From Variovorax sp. TBS-050B (GTDB lineage: Bacteria > Pseudomonadota > Gammaproteobacteria > Burkholderiales > Burkholderiaceae_C), in the NCBI RefSeq assembly GCF_029893635.1, contig NZ_JARXYR010000002.1, positions 3,447,001-3,511,000 of the forward strand: a stretch of 64,000 bases of DNA, given 5' to 3'. The notes beneath the pieces were generated by a model. That model ran no database searches. It was not told the origin of the DNA and was given only the letters and a program-made list of their open reading frames with translations. The position numbers and the translations under genes were made by a program. Shown here piece by piece: positions 24,681 through 38,249 of the stretch. Within the stretch, counting starts at the first letter, position 1. Each line of letters starts with the position of its first letter.

Positions 24681-26562
24681 ATGCACCGCGCCATCGCCAC
24701 CGTCTCCCTCAGCGGCACGCTTCGCCAGAAGCTCGAGGCCGTCGCGGCCGCGGGTTTCCAGGGCATCGAGCTGTTCGAGAGCGACTTCGTCAATTTCAGG
24801 GGTTCGGCCGCCGAGCTGCGCCGCATTGCCGCGGACCTGGGCCTTTCGATCGACCTCTACCAGCCGTTCCGCGACTTCGAGGCGATGCCCGAGGCGCAGT
24901 TCCGCCGCAGCCTGGATCGCGCCGAGCGCAAGTTCGATCTGATGGCGGCGATGGGCGCGCCGCTGATGCTGTGCTGCTCGAACACCTCGCCGCTCGCCGT
25001 CGACGACCCGGCGCTGGCGGCCGCGCAGCTGCACGAACTCGCCGAGCGCGCCGCGCGCCGGGGGCTGCGCGTGGGCTTCGAGGCGCTGGCCTGGGGTCGC
25101 TTCACTTCGCGTTACGGCCAGGCCTGGGAGATCGTGCGCCAGGCCGATCATCCCGCGCTCGGGCTGATCCTCGACAGCTTCCACACGCTATCGCTGAAGG
25201 ACGATCCCGCGAGCATCGCGCGCATCCCGGGCGAGAAGATCTTCTTCCTGCAGATGGCCGATGCGCCGCTGCTCTCGATGGACGTGCTGCAGTGGGCGCG
25301 CCACCACCGTTCGTTTCCGGGCCAGGGCGAGCTCGAGGTGATCGGCTTCTTCGAGCAGGTGCTGCGCGCGGGCTATGCCGGGCCGCTGTCGCTCGAGATC
25401 TTCAACGACCTGTTCCGCGAGACGCCGAACCGCCGCACCGCGGTGGATGCGATGCGCTCGCTGCTGTACCTCGAGAGCGAGGCGCGGCGCCGGCTCGCGG
25501 CCCGCGGCCGTCGAACCGACGCCCGCCGTCGCTCTGTTCGCGCCGCCGCCGGCGCCTGCGCTCTCGGGCCTGTCGTTCATCGAATTCGCGGCCGACGAGG
25601 CCGCCGCCGCGACGCTGGGCACGCTGTTCGAGCAGCTCGGCTTCCGCCGCATCGGCCGGCACCGCTCCAAGGCCGTGGCGCTGTACCGCCAGGGCGAGAT
25701 CAACCTGCTGGTCAATGCCGAGCCCGACTCGTTCGCGCGCGGCCGCTTCGAGGCGCATGGGACTTCGGTCTGCGCGCTCGGCGTGCGCTGCGCCGATCCG
25801 CAGGCGGCCGTCGACCGCGCCACCGCGATGTGCTCGCAGCGCCACGACAGCCCCGTGGGACCGGGCGAACTGCGGGTGCCCGCGATCGTGGCGCCGGGCG
25901 GCAACCTGATTCACTTCGTCGCCGAGTCGCTCGGGGCGGACGGCCTCTACGAAGCCGACTTCGTGCGCGACGATGCGGCAGAGGTTCGCGGCGCCGGCCT
26001 CGTGCGCATCGACCACGTGGCGCTCGGCCTCGCGCTCGACCAGCTCGACACCTGGGTGCTGTTCACGCGCGCGGTGCTCGGCCTCTCGCCTGGCGAGAGC
26101 CTGGAGCTGGCCGATCCCTTCGGACTGATCCGCAGCCGCGGCGTCGCCAATGCCGACCGCAGCGTGCGGCTGGTGCTCAACGTCTCGCTGAGCCAGCGCA
26201 CGCGCACCGCGCGCACCTTGAGCCGCACGGGCGGCGGCGCGGTGCACCACATCGCGCTGGCCTGCGCGGACATCTTCGACACCGTGGCGCAGCTGCGTGC
26301 GCGCGGCACGCGCTTCGTGCCGATCTCGGACAACTACTACGACGACCTCGGCACGCGCATCGAACTCGACCCCGCGCTGCTCGCGCGCATGCGCGACGCC
26401 GGCGTGCTCTTCGATCGCTCGCCGGCCGGCGACTACCTGCACATCTACACCGAGAGCCTCGACGGCGGGCTCTTCTTCGAACTCGCGCAGCGCACCGCGG
26501 GCTACGACGCCTACGGCGCGCTCAATGCCCCCGCGCGCATGGCCTCGCAGGCGCAGGACTGA
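24681..26562 (+). pseudogene. quiC: 3-dehydroshikimate dehydratase/HPPD-like fusion, frameshifted as given
   Basis: The first about 275 residues (MHRAIATVSLSGTLRQKLEA) form a sugar-isomerase-like TIM barrel that converts 3-dehydroshikimate to protocatechuate. Likely metal ligands are in GFEALAWG, LILDSFH and SLEIFNDLF. The second half (AVEPTPAVALFAPPP onward, about 352 residues) is a 4-hydroxyphenylpyruvate-dioxygenase-like domain with its two-His-one-Glu set (RIDHVALG, VHHIALAC, GGLFFEL). This is the architecture of P. putida QuiC1. The halves are in different frames: one extra G around 25503-25509 (CCCGCGGCCG) breaks the reading in the interdomain linker. It may be sequencing error or real loss; if real, translation would run out of frame through the next gene. 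Confidence 0.85.
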
Positions 26563-26604
26563 TTTCCTTCTTTCCGTTTTTCTTTCCTCAACCCGGAGAC
26601 ACGC

Positions 26605-28014
26605 ATGGCAAACCCCATGGCCCACGAGCCCCAAGGCCGGCACCAGTCGAAGAAGGCCGCCGCGAGCGGCTGGATCGGCTCGGCGCTCGAGTACTACGAC
26701 TTCTTCATCTACGCCACCGCGGCGGCGCTGATCTTTCCGCAGATCTTCTTTCCCAAGGGCGATCCGAAGACGGCCATCATCGCCTCGCTCGCGACCTACG
26801 GCGTGGGCTACATCGCGCGGCCCATCGGCGCCTTCGTGCTCGGCCACTGGGGCGACACGCACGGGCGCAAGCAGGTGCTGGTGCTGTGCATGTTCCTGAT
26901 GGGCTTCTCGACCGTGGCCGTCGGGCTGCTGCCGACCTACGACCAGGTCGGCCTGCTGGCGCCTGCGCTGCTGGTGCTGATGCGGCTGATCCAGGGCTTC
27001 GCGGTGGCGGGCGAGATCTCGGGCGCGAGCTCGATGATCCTCGAGCACGCGCCCTTCGGCCGGCGCGGCTTCTTCGCGAGCTTCACGCTGCAGGGCGTGC
27101 AGGCCGGCCAGATCATGGCCGCGGCCGTGTTCCTGCCGCTCGCGCACTACATGCCCGAGGAGGCCTTCAACTCGTGGGGCTGGCGCATTCCGTTCCTGCT
27201 GAGCTTCCTGGTGATCGTCGCGGGCTACATCATCCGCCGCGAGGTCGACGAGACGCCGGCCTTCGCCGAGGTCGACAAGAAGGGCGAGGTGCCCCGTGCG
27301 CCGATCATCCAGGCCTTCACCGACAGCTGGCGCGACATGCTGCGCGTGATCTGCATGGCGCTGATGAACGTGATCCCCGTGGTGGCCACCGTGTTCGGCG
27401 GCGCCTACGCGGTGCAGGCCGCCTACGGCATCGGCTTCCAGAAGGACGTGTACCTGTGGATTCCGGTGCTCGGCAACATCGTGGCGGTGCTGGTGATCCC
27501 GTTCGTGGGCAACCTCTCGGACCGCATCGGCCGCAAGCCGCCGATCATCGTCGGCGCGCTGGCCTCGGGGCTGCTGTCGTTCGTCTACCTGTATGCCATC
27601 AGCATCAAGAACGTGCCGCTCGCGATCTGCATGTCACTGCTGATGTGGGGCGTGGTCTACCAGGGCTACAACGCGACCTTCCCGAGCTTCTATCCGGAAC
27701 TGTTCCGCACCCGCAGCCGGGTCTCGGCCATGGCGGTCTCGCAGAACCTCGGCACCACCGTCACGGCCCTGCTGCCGGCGCTGTTCGCGGCCGTGGCGCC
27801 TCCCGGCGCGAACAACATCTGGCTGACCGTGGGCGCGATCACCTTCGCGATCACCGTGCTCGCGGCGCTCGCGGCCATGAGCGCACGCGAAACCTACCGC
27901 GTGCACATGAACGACCTGGGCAAGCCGGACGCGGTGCCGGTCGACAAGGCCGAGTACGACCGCCTGCGCGAACAGACGCTGACGGATGCGCGCATGGCAC
28001 GCGCCGCGGCCTGA
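26605..28014 (+). CDS. MHS-family MFS transporter (shikimate/aromatic acid type)
   Basis: This encodes 469 residues and 12 predicted membrane segments of the metabolite:proton symporter (ShiA/KgtP) group: GSALEYYDFFIYATAAALIF, HWGDTHGRKQVLV, RLIQGFAVAGEISGASSMI and NLSDRIGRKPPI. It lies 42 bases after quiC in the same direction, after a CCGGAGACACGC ribosome site. Quinate, shikimate or dehydroshikimate import is the likely role by context. Confidence 0.9.
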   Translation: MANPMAHEPQGRHQSKKAAASGWIGSALEYYDFFIYATAAALIFPQIFFPKGDPKTAIIASLATYGVGYIARPIGAFVLGHWGDTHGRKQVLVLCMFLMGFSTVAVGLLPTYDQVGLLAPALLVLMRLIQGFAVAGEISGASSMILEHAPFGRRGFFASFTLQGVQAGQIMAAAVFLPLAHYMPEEAFNSWGWRIPFLLSFLVIVAGYIIRREVDETPAFAEVDKKGEVPRAPIIQAFTDSWRDMLRVICMALMNVIPVVATVFGGAYAVQAAYGIGFQKDVYLWIPVLGNIVAVLVIPFVGNLSDRIGRKPPIIVGALASGLLSFVYLYAISIKNVPLAICMSLLMWGVVYQGYNATFPSFYPELFRTRSRVSAMAVSQNLGTTVTALLPALFAAVAPPGANNIWLTVGAITFAITVLAALAAMSARETYRVHMNDLGKPDAVPVDKAEYDRLREQTLTDARMARAAA

Positions 28015-28060
28015 ATCCCCTGCGCGCACCAAGGCCGGCGGCGTGATGAAGAATGGCGGC

Positions 28061-28735
28061 ATGACCTCCCATCTCAAGATCGACTTCGTCTCCGACGTGG
28101 CCTGCCCCTGGTGCGCCGTGGGCCTCGGCTCGCTGGAAGCCGCGCTCCGGCGCGTGGCGCCCGACGTCACGGCCGAACTGCATTTCCAGCCCTTCGAGCT
28201 CAATCCGCAGATGCCCCCCGAGGGCCAGGACACCTTCGAGCACCTGAACCAGAAGTACGGTTCCACGCGCGAGCAGCAGGAACAGTCGCGCGAGATGATC
28301 CGCGCGCGCGGCGCCGAGGTGGGCTTCGAGTTCCATCCCGAAGGCCGTCCGCGCGTCTACAACACCTTCGATGCGCACCGGCTGCTGCACTGGGCCGGGC
28401 TCGAAGATGCGGGCAGGCAGCTGGCGCTCAAGAAGCGGCTGCTCAAGGCCTTCTTCACCGACCGCGAGAATCCTTCCGATCACGCGGTGCTGGTGCGCCT
28501 GGCCGGCGAGGTCGGGCTCGACGCCGCGCGGGCGCGCGAGATCCTCGCCAGCGACGAGTTCGCGCAGGAGACCCGCGAACGCGAGCGCATGTACACCGAC
28601 GCGGGCATCCACTCGGTGCCTGCGATCATCATCAACGACCACCACCTGATCTCGGGCGGCCAGCCGGTCGAGGTGTTCGAGCGCGCGCTGCGGCAGATTG
28701 CGGGGGCGCAGCCGAGCGGGGTCGTTTCGGCCTGA
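28061..28735 (+). CDS. DsbA-family oxidoreductase, FrnE-like
   Basis: This encodes 224 residues from the ATG at 28061 (MTSHLKIDFVSDVACPWC); an ATG at 28046 would add five residues. The thioredoxin-type CPWC is at residues 15-18, the cis-proline is in HSVPAIIIND, and a long helical insert lies between. There is no signal peptide, so it is cytoplasmic like FrnE proteins (dithiol-disulfide isomerase/2-hydroxychromene-2-carboxylate isomerase fold). Confidence 0.88.
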   Translation: MTSHLKIDFVSDVACPWCAVGLGSLEAALRRVAPDVTAELHFQPFELNPQMPPEGQDTFEHLNQKYGSTREQQEQSREMIRARGAEVGFEFHPEGRPRVYNTFDAHRLLHWAGLEDAGRQLALKKRLLKAFFTDRENPSDHAVLVRLAGEVGLDAARAREILASDEFAQETRERERMYTDAGIHSVPAIIINDHHLISGGQPVEVFERALRQIAGAQPSGVVSA

Positions 28736-28812
28736 GGCGGAGTGGCCGGGTCGCGTCACAGATCGGCTATAACCTCGGCTTCCGTAGTGCCATCCCGGCA
28801 AAGGAGTTCCCG

Positions 28813-29199
28813 ATGGATTTGAGTTCCCAGTTCGGCCGCACGGCGTTCGCCCTCTGCGTCGGTGCGCTGCTGTCGGCCGCGGCTTCGGTCAGTGCGGGCG
28901 AACTCGCGCACCAGGCGGCAAGCGCGGGCGACGGCGTCGGCGCAGAAACCATCCGGCAGCATCTCGCCAGCACCCTGGCGGAGGACTCGGTGCTGAAGCC
29001 GCTTCCGCGCAACAACGCGCGGTACAGCTTCGACGGAAAGGTTCGCACCTATGTCGTGCCGGTTCGCCCGGCCATCGACAACCCGATGACCGGCTATTCG
29101 CGCTTCGACAGCAGTTCGTTCCGTCGCGACACTGTGACCACGGAGTTCTCGAACCTCGGCTGGCTCCAGGCGGCGTACAAGCGCCTCGCCGGGGACTGA
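28813..29199 (+). CDS. Small secreted hypothetical protein
   Basis: This encodes 128 residues. AAGGAG lies 6 bases before the ATG. The N-terminus (FALCVGALLSAAASVSAGE) is a clear signal peptide cleaved near residue 29, giving a periplasmic protein of about 100 residues. The mature part (DGKVRTYVVPVRPAIDNPMT) matches no family I know. Confidence 0.6.
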   Translation: MDLSSQFGRTAFALCVGALLSAAASVSAGELAHQAASAGDGVGAETIRQHLASTLAEDSVLKPLPRNNARYSFDGKVRTYVVPVRPAIDNPMTGYSRFDSSSFRRDTVTTEFSNLGWLQAAYKRLAGD

Positions 29200-29340
29200 G
29201 GACGACGAGGTGGCGAGGACTGCCGCGCCGCCTGCCGTCCCGAAGCCGCCCGCGATCGACGCCCGGCGTGTCCCCCGCAGCCAGCATGACATAGCGGCAT
29301 GGATGCAGGCGCTGGACACGCGAAGCGGCGCCTGAACCCG

Positions 29341-30018
29341 ATGCCTCAACCCACCACATCGACACCCCCCAGGGCCGCCCGGGGCCCACTGGCGCTGGCG
29401 CGCGTGCTGCACGCCGTGGTCGCGCTTGCGGCGGCTGGGGGTGTGGGGCTCGAGCTCGCGAGCGCGATCCTCCATGGGCCGGGCCTCGCGCCGACGCAGT
29501 TCGAGCGACTGGTGCGCCTGTTCAGCTATTTCACGATCGATTCGAACCTGCTGATCGGCGGCGTCTGCGCGCTGCTGGTCTTCCGGCCTGCGCACGACGG
29601 CGCGCTGTTCCGCGTGCTGCGGCTCACGGCGCTGCTGTGCATCGCGGTCACGGGCGTCGTGTTCCATGCGCTGCTCACCGGCTTGCGCGAGCTCACGCCG
29701 TCGGGGGAACTCGCCAATTTCCTGCTGCACACCGTGACGCCGCTCGGCGCGGTGCTCGGCTGGCTGCTCGTGGGCCCGCGCCCGCGCACCGATCGCGGCA
29801 CCATCGGCCGCGCGGTGCTGCTGCCCCTGGCCTGGATCGTCTACACCTTCGTGCGCGGCGCGTTCGTCGACTGGTATCCCTATCCCTTCATGGACGTGGC
29901 GAGGATCGGTCTCGCGCGCGCCGTGCTCAATTCGGCCGGGGTCGCCGCGGTCTTTCTCGCGATGGCCTTCGGCCTGCGCTGGCTCGAGCGGCGGCTGCCG
30001 GCGGCGCCGGCCCCCTGA
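29341..30018 (+). CDS. Pr6Pr-family membrane protein
   Basis: This encodes 225 residues and six predicted membrane segments. FSYFTIDSNLLIGGVCALLV is the hallmark of the Pr6Pr family, whose function is unknown. An earlier in-frame ATG at 29299 would add 14 polar residues. Neither start has a clear ribosome site. It is not obviously linked to its neighbours. Confidence 0.75.
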   Translation: MPQPTTSTPPRAARGPLALARVLHAVVALAAAGGVGLELASAILHGPGLAPTQFERLVRLFSYFTIDSNLLIGGVCALLVFRPAHDGALFRVLRLTALLCIAVTGVVFHALLTGLRELTPSGELANFLLHTVTPLGAVLGWLLVGPRPRTDRGTIGRAVLLPLAWIVYTFVRGAFVDWYPYPFMDVARIGLARAVLNSAGVAAVFLAMAFGLRWLERRLPAAPAP

Positions 30019-30073
30019 ACGCACCGGGTTTGCCGCTCGTCGCAGAATGGCCGCCGACAAACAGGACCTCCGA

Positions 30074-31117
30074 ATGACCACACTGCAGCAACTCCTCGGC
30101 ACCGAGCTTCCATTGATCCAGGCCCCGATGGCCGGCGTGCAGGGCAGCGCCATGGCGATCGCCGTCAGCAATGCGGGCGGGCTCGGCTCGCTGCCCTGCG
30201 CGATGCTCGGCAACGACGCGATCCGCAGCGAGGTCGCCGCGATCCGCGCGGGCACCGGCAAGCCCTACAACCTCAACTTCTTCGCGCATGTTTCGCCCGC
30301 ACCCGATGCGGCGCGCGAGGCGACGTGGCGCGAGGCGCTGTCGCCGTACTACCGCGAGTTCGGCATCGATGCGGCCGCCATTCCGGCCGGGCCGGGGCGC
30401 AATCCCTTCAGCGCCGCGGTGGCCGAGGTGCTCGCCGAATTCCGGCCGCCGGTGGTGAGCTTCCATTTCGGGCTGCCGCCCGAGGCGCTGCTGGCGCAGG
30501 TGCGCGGATGGGGTTCGAAGATCCTGGGCTCCGCCACCACGGTCGACGAGGCGCTGTGGCTCGAGGCGCACGGCGTCGATGCCGTCATCGCGCAGGGCCT
30601 TGAGGCGGGCGGGCACCGCGGGCACTTCCTCTCGCACGACCTCACGAAGCAGCTCGGCACCTTCGCGCTCCTGCCGCAGCTGGTGCGCGCGGTGCGCGTG
30701 CCGGTGATCGCGGCCGGCGGCATCGTCGATGCCGCCGGCGTGGCCGCCGCGATGAAGCTGGGCGCGGCGGGCGTGCAGGTGGGCACGGCCTACATGCTCG
30801 CGCCCGAAGCCACGACGAGTGCCGTGCACCGCGCGGCGCTCCAGAGCGAGGCGGCGCGCCACACGGCGCTGACCAACCTCTTCACCGGACGGCCCGCGCG
30901 CGGGATAGTCAACCGCGTAATGCGCGACCTCGGACCCATCGGTGCCGCGGCGCCCGAATTCCCGCTCGCCACCTCGGGCATCGCGCCGCTGCGCGCCAAG
31001 GCCGAGGCGCAGGGCAGCGGGGACTTCTCTCCGCTCTGGTCGGGCCAGAACACCACCGGCTGCCGCGAGCTGCCGGCCGCCGAGATCACGCGCGCGCTGG
31101 CGCGCGGCTTTGCCTGA
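30074..31117 (+). CDS. NAD(P)H-dependent flavin oxidoreductase / nitronate monooxygenase
   Basis: This encodes a 347-residue FMN-binding TIM barrel of the nitronate monooxygenase/2-nitropropane dioxygenase family: LPLIQAPMAGVQGSAMAIAV, QGLEAGGHRGHF (with the catalytic-type His), PVIAAGGIVDAAGVAAAMKLGA and GVQVGTAYM. It would oxidise alkyl nitronates such as propionate-3-nitronate. The next gene, a carboxylesterase, starts 10 bases downstream, so the two are probably cotranscribed. Confidence 0.88.
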   Translation: MTTLQQLLGTELPLIQAPMAGVQGSAMAIAVSNAGGLGSLPCAMLGNDAIRSEVAAIRAGTGKPYNLNFFAHVSPAPDAAREATWREALSPYYREFGIDAAAIPAGPGRNPFSAAVAEVLAEFRPPVVSFHFGLPPEALLAQVRGWGSKILGSATTVDEALWLEAHGVDAVIAQGLEAGGHRGHFLSHDLTKQLGTFALLPQLVRAVRVPVIAAGGIVDAAGVAAAMKLGAAGVQVGTAYMLAPEATTSAVHRAALQSEAARHTALTNLFTGRPARGIVNRVMRDLGPIGAAAPEFPLATSGIAPLRAKAEAQGSGDFSPLWSGQNTTGCRELPAAEITRALARGFA

Positions 31118-31127
31118 GAGGCCGCGC

Positions 31128-31808
31128 ATGGCGCAGCAGCTTCATCTGCCCCTGAAGTTTCTCGAGCAGCCCGCGGGTGCGAACGTGCGCGAGCCGTGGC
31201 TGCTGGTGCTGATGCACGGCGTGGGCAGCAACGAGCAGGACCTGTTCGGCCTCGCGCGGCTGATGCCGCCGCAGTTCCACGTGCTGAGCCTGCGCGCGCC
31301 GTACGTGCTGTCGCCCGATGCCTATGCCTGGTTCGAGTTCCAGCAACTGCCCGGCGGCGAGCGGCGCATCGACGAGGAACAGGAGCGCGAGAGCCGCTTC
31401 CTGGTCGGCGAGATGGTGGCCTCGGCCGCGCAGCAGCTCGGCGTGCCGGCCGAACGCGTGGTGGTCGGCGGCTTCAGTCAGGGCGGGATCATGGCGCTTT
31501 CGCTGCTGCTGACCCAGCCGGGCAAGGTGGGCGCGGCGATGGTCTGGCACGGCCGGCTGCTGCAGCAGGTGGTGCCGCACGTCGCGCCGCCCGAAGCCTT
31601 CGAGGGCAGGGCGCTCTGGGTCAGTCACGGCAGCGCCGACAGCGTGATCCCGGCGAGTGCGGCCGAGGCCACGCGTGCGCTGGCGCGCGGCCTGCCGCTG
31701 GCGCTCTCGGGCGCCGACTTCCCGGGCGGGCACGAGATCCGGCCCGCCGAGCTGCAGGGCACGCTGGTCTGGTTGCAGTCGCTCACGGCGAGTCACAACG
31801 TGCAATAG
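31128..31808 (+). CDS. Phospholipase/carboxylesterase-family alpha/beta hydrolase
   Basis: This encodes 226 residues with an alpha/beta hydrolase fold of the YpfH/EstB-like carboxylesterase family. The triad is Ser117 in GGFSQGG, Asp171 in SHGSADSVIP and His202 in PGGHEI. LMHGVGSNEQDLFGLA forms the oxyanion region. It is cytoplasmic with no signal peptide. It probably acts on short acyl esters; the natural substrate is unknown. Confidence 0.87.
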   Translation: MAQQLHLPLKFLEQPAGANVREPWLLVLMHGVGSNEQDLFGLARLMPPQFHVLSLRAPYVLSPDAYAWFEFQQLPGGERRIDEEQERESRFLVGEMVASAAQQLGVPAERVVVGGFSQGGIMALSLLLTQPGKVGAAMVWHGRLLQQVVPHVAPPEAFEGRALWVSHGSADSVIPASAAEATRALARGLPLALSGADFPGGHEIRPAELQGTLVWLQSLTASHNVQ

Positions 31809-31943
31809 GTCGCAGCCGCTGGCTGAACTTCGGCGGCTGGCAGACGTCACACGGCGTTACGAGCACGGACGCCGGGTGCGGCCTCGATTGATGCACCATC
31901 GGCGTTCGTCTCCCACTGCGCTTTGCAAAAGGAAACCGCCGAC

Positions 31944-32894
31944 ATGCCCGAACCAGACATCCCCGAGATTCGCGACACCGCCGAAGCGCCCGCATTCAGA
32001 CCGCGCCGCGAGAGTTCGACGGGCACGATGGTCGTGATCGTGCTGCTGGCGCTCGCGGCGGCTTTCCTGGGATGGCGCTGGTACCAGCAACAGCAGCCGG
32101 TGCCGGCCGAACCGGCGCCAGCGGTGGCGGCCGCACCGAACGACGGCCCGGTGGTGCCCCCGCTTTCGCCGCTGCCGGAATTGCTGGAACCGCACAACCC
32201 GCTGGAAGGCCTGGCGCCGCCCGATGCCGGACTGCCCGCGGTGGCGGATTCCGATTCGCGCGTGGCGAAGGCGCTGGCCGAGGTGTTCGGCAGCCGCAAC
32301 GTCTCGGAATTCCTGCTGCCCGACGGCGTGGTGCGCCGCTTCGTCGCCACGGTGGACAACCTTCCGCGCGAGCACGCGCCCGCGAGCCGTTGGCCCGTGC
32401 ATCCGGCCAAGCAGCGCTTCATCACCGGGCAGCAGGGCGGTGCCGAAGTCATCGATGCCCGCAATGCCGCGCGCTACGCGCCGCTGGTGCAGCTCGCGCA
32501 GTCGGTCGACGCGGCCAAGGCGGCCAAGGCGTATGCGCGGCTCTATCCGCTGTTCCAGCAGGCCTATGAAGAGCTCGGCTACCCGGGCCGCTACTTCAAC
32601 GACCGGCTCGTGGCCGTGATCGACCACCTGCTGCAGGCGCCCGAGCCCGCCGGGCCGGTGCGGGTGCGCCTGGTCGAGGTCAAGGGCAGCGTGCCCTCGC
32701 AGCGGCCCTGGGTGCGCTACGAATACGCCGACCCCGAACTCGAAGCGCTCTCGTCGGGCCAGAAGATCATGGTGCGCGTCGGCCTCGAGAACGAGCGCCG
32801 GCTCAAGGCCAGCCTGCGCGGCTTTCGCGCGCAGATCGCCACGGGCGACATCGCGAAGAAGCAGAAGCAGCCGTCGTCGCAGCCGCAGTCCTGA
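31944..32894 (+). CDS. DUF3014-domain membrane-anchored protein
   Basis: This encodes 316 residues. A short cytoplasmic tail is followed by one membrane segment (residues about 28-44, MVVIVLLALAAAFLGW), a proline/alanine-rich linker and a periplasmic DUF3014 domain (RVAKALAEVFGSRNVSEFLL, RFITGQQGGAEVIDARNAAR YAPLV). Function is unknown. The ribosome site AAAGGAAA precedes the ATG at 31944. Confidence 0.8.
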   Translation: MPEPDIPEIRDTAEAPAFRPRRESSTGTMVVIVLLALAAAFLGWRWYQQQQPVPAEPAPAVAAAPNDGPVVPPLSPLPELLEPHNPLEGLAPPDAGLPAVADSDSRVAKALAEVFGSRNVSEFLLPDGVVRRFVATVDNLPREHAPASRWPVHPAKQRFITGQQGGAEVIDARNAARYAPLVQLAQSVDAAKAAKAYARLYPLFQQAYEELGYPGRYFNDRLVAVIDHLLQAPEPAGPVRVRLVEVKGSVPSQRPWVRYEYADPELEALSSGQKIMVRVGLENERRLKASLRGFRAQIATGDIAKKQKQPSSQPQS

Positions 32895-33036
32895 CGCCGG
32901 GCGGCGCCTGTAGGCGCGGACCGATTGCGCGCGGCGCCGATGGCGCAGATGATCGGCCGACCCACGAGGGCGCGGCCGCCGGACGGCACCGCGCCTGGCC
33001 TTCACGATTTGCTGCAAAGATTTCGAGGACCACCGT

Positions 33037-33285
33037 ATGAGCCTGATGAGCGTCGACCTCTACCAGAGTGCCACCGATCCCGAGAAATTCCTGGCGCTGC
33101 CCGCCGGCACCGACCCGAGCGAACTTATGGGTCCGATGACCTTCGACCAGGACTATGCGGAGGTCAAGCGTTACCAGGAAGGCTTCGAGTTCGACCCCGC
33201 GCAGGACTATGCCGGCGTCAATGCCGCCAAGATCGCGGCGGACCTGCTCACCGTGAAGTGGGCGATCTACCGCCGCGAATCCTGA
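33037..33285 (+). CDS. Small hypothetical protein
   Basis: This encodes 82 acidic residues (MSLMSVDLYQSATDPEKFLA). There is no signal peptide and no family recognised. It is convergent with gcvP: the two stop codons are directly adjacent, leaving no room for a terminator. Codon bias is normal for the chromosome, which supports it being real. Confidence 0.6.
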   Translation: MSLMSVDLYQSATDPEKFLALPAGTDPSELMGPMTFDQDYAEVKRYQEGFEFDPAQDYAGVNAAKIAADLLTVKWAIYRRES

Positions 33286-36183
<2,898 letters not shown>

Positions 36184-36200
36184 GGCGGGTGTCGGGAAAA

Positions 36201-36332
36201 AGGCGGGATCGGGGCCAGAACGCAGAGGCCGCAGAGGTTTCGCAGAAGTCGCGAAAGCAGACAGAAAAATGAATTCCTTCTGCGACTTCTGCGAAGTTTT
36301 TGTCTTCCTTCTGCGTCCGGCTGTCCGTATTC
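36201..36332. repeat. Palindromic CGCAGAAG-type dispersed repeat, copy C
   Basis: This 132-bp copy lies between gcvH (stop 36342) and gcvP (start 36183). The left arm AGGCGGGATCGGGGCCAGAA then CGCAGAGG is the more diverged. The right arm CTTCTGCG, TCCGGCTGTCCGTATTC matches copy B closely. It would form a long hairpin in the gcv transcript, 18 bases before the gcvP start codon. Confidence 0.82.
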
Positions 36333-36341
36333 AGCAGCGCA

Positions 36342-36713
36342 TCAAGACTCGGCCGCGAACTTGTCGTACGAGGCCGCGTCGAGCAGCGCATCGAGCTGCG
36401 ACGGGTCGCTGAGCTTCACCTTGAAGAACCAGCCGGCTGCGAGCGGGTCGCTGTTGGCGAGCGAGGGGTCGGCGCGCAGGGCCTCGTTGACTTCGGTGAT
36501 CTCGCCCGAGACCGGCATGAACACGTCGGCCGCGGCCTTGACCGATTCGACGACACCGGCGACCTCGCCCTGCGCGAAGGTCTTGCCGACTTCGGGCAGG
36601 TCGACGAACACCACGTCGCCGAGCGCGTCCTGCGCATGCACGGTGATGCCGACGGTGGCCGCGTCGCCTTCGGCCGAGACCCATTCATGGTCCTTGGTGT
36701 ACTTGATGCTCAT
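36342..36713 (-). CDS. gcvH: Glycine cleavage system H-protein
   Basis: This encodes 123 residues. The lipoyl attachment lysine is Lys59 in VVESVKAAADV, in the standard hairpin. YTKDHEWV and GWFFKVKLSD complete the family pattern. It carries the aminomethyl group between the P- and T-proteins. It lies 51 bases after gcvT in the riboswitch-controlled operon. Confidence 0.98.
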   Translation of the reverse strand: MSIKYTKDHEWVSAEGDAATVGITVHAQDALGDVVFVDLPEVGKTFAQGEVAGVVESVKAAADVFMPVSGEITEVNEALRADPSLANSDPLAAGWFFKVKLSDPSQLDALLDAASYDKFAAES

Positions 36714-36764
36714 GGTGAAGAAACTCCTCGTGGAAAAAACAAAAGGTGGGTCGGCCGGCTGGCT

Positions 36765-37934
<1,170 letters not shown>

Positions 37935-37984
37935 CGGGAGGCACTCCAAAGGGGCAGTCGAATTCCATGGCGCAAACCATGGGC

Positions 37985-38193
37985 CACCCCTGCTGTCCGC
38001 TTTACCTGAGAGATTCGCCCCACGATCGGGGTTTGCTCCTTCGGTGGGCCGCCGCGTCCGCATGGGTGCGGGGGCCTCTCTCCAGCAAGGAAGCGACGGC
38101 ATCCGCCGGCGCTGTGTCAGTCCTTTTGCCTGAGCGTTCGGGAAGTCCCTGCGCCTTCGGCGGCTCCGCGACGCGAAGCTCTCTCCTGACCCG
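37985..38193 (-). ncRNA. Tandem glycine riboswitch (gcvT leader)
   Basis: On the minus strand two similar glycine aptamers follow each other. The first has GGAGAGAGCTTCG, GCCGAAGGCGCAGGGA and CGCTCAGGCAAAAGGACTGA. The second has TGGAGAGAGGCC, CACCGAAGGAGCAAACCCC and TCTCTCAGGTAAAGCGGACA. These are the conserved P1, P3 and J elements of the gcvT motif. The leader ends about 50 bases before the gcvT start, so glycine binding probably switches on operon expression, as for known tandem glycine riboswitches. Confidence 0.95.
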
Positions 38194-38249
38194 GCGAGTG
38201 TAGTGGATCGCGGCGCCCCGGTCGCGGGGCACGGCCGGCGCGGGCCGGT

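Noticed and set aside
24606..28046. Single 1146-residue open frame through quiC and the MHS permease
   Set aside because: Only its first about 275 codons after 24681 carry recognisable protein. The rest is an out-of-frame shadow kept open by high GC.
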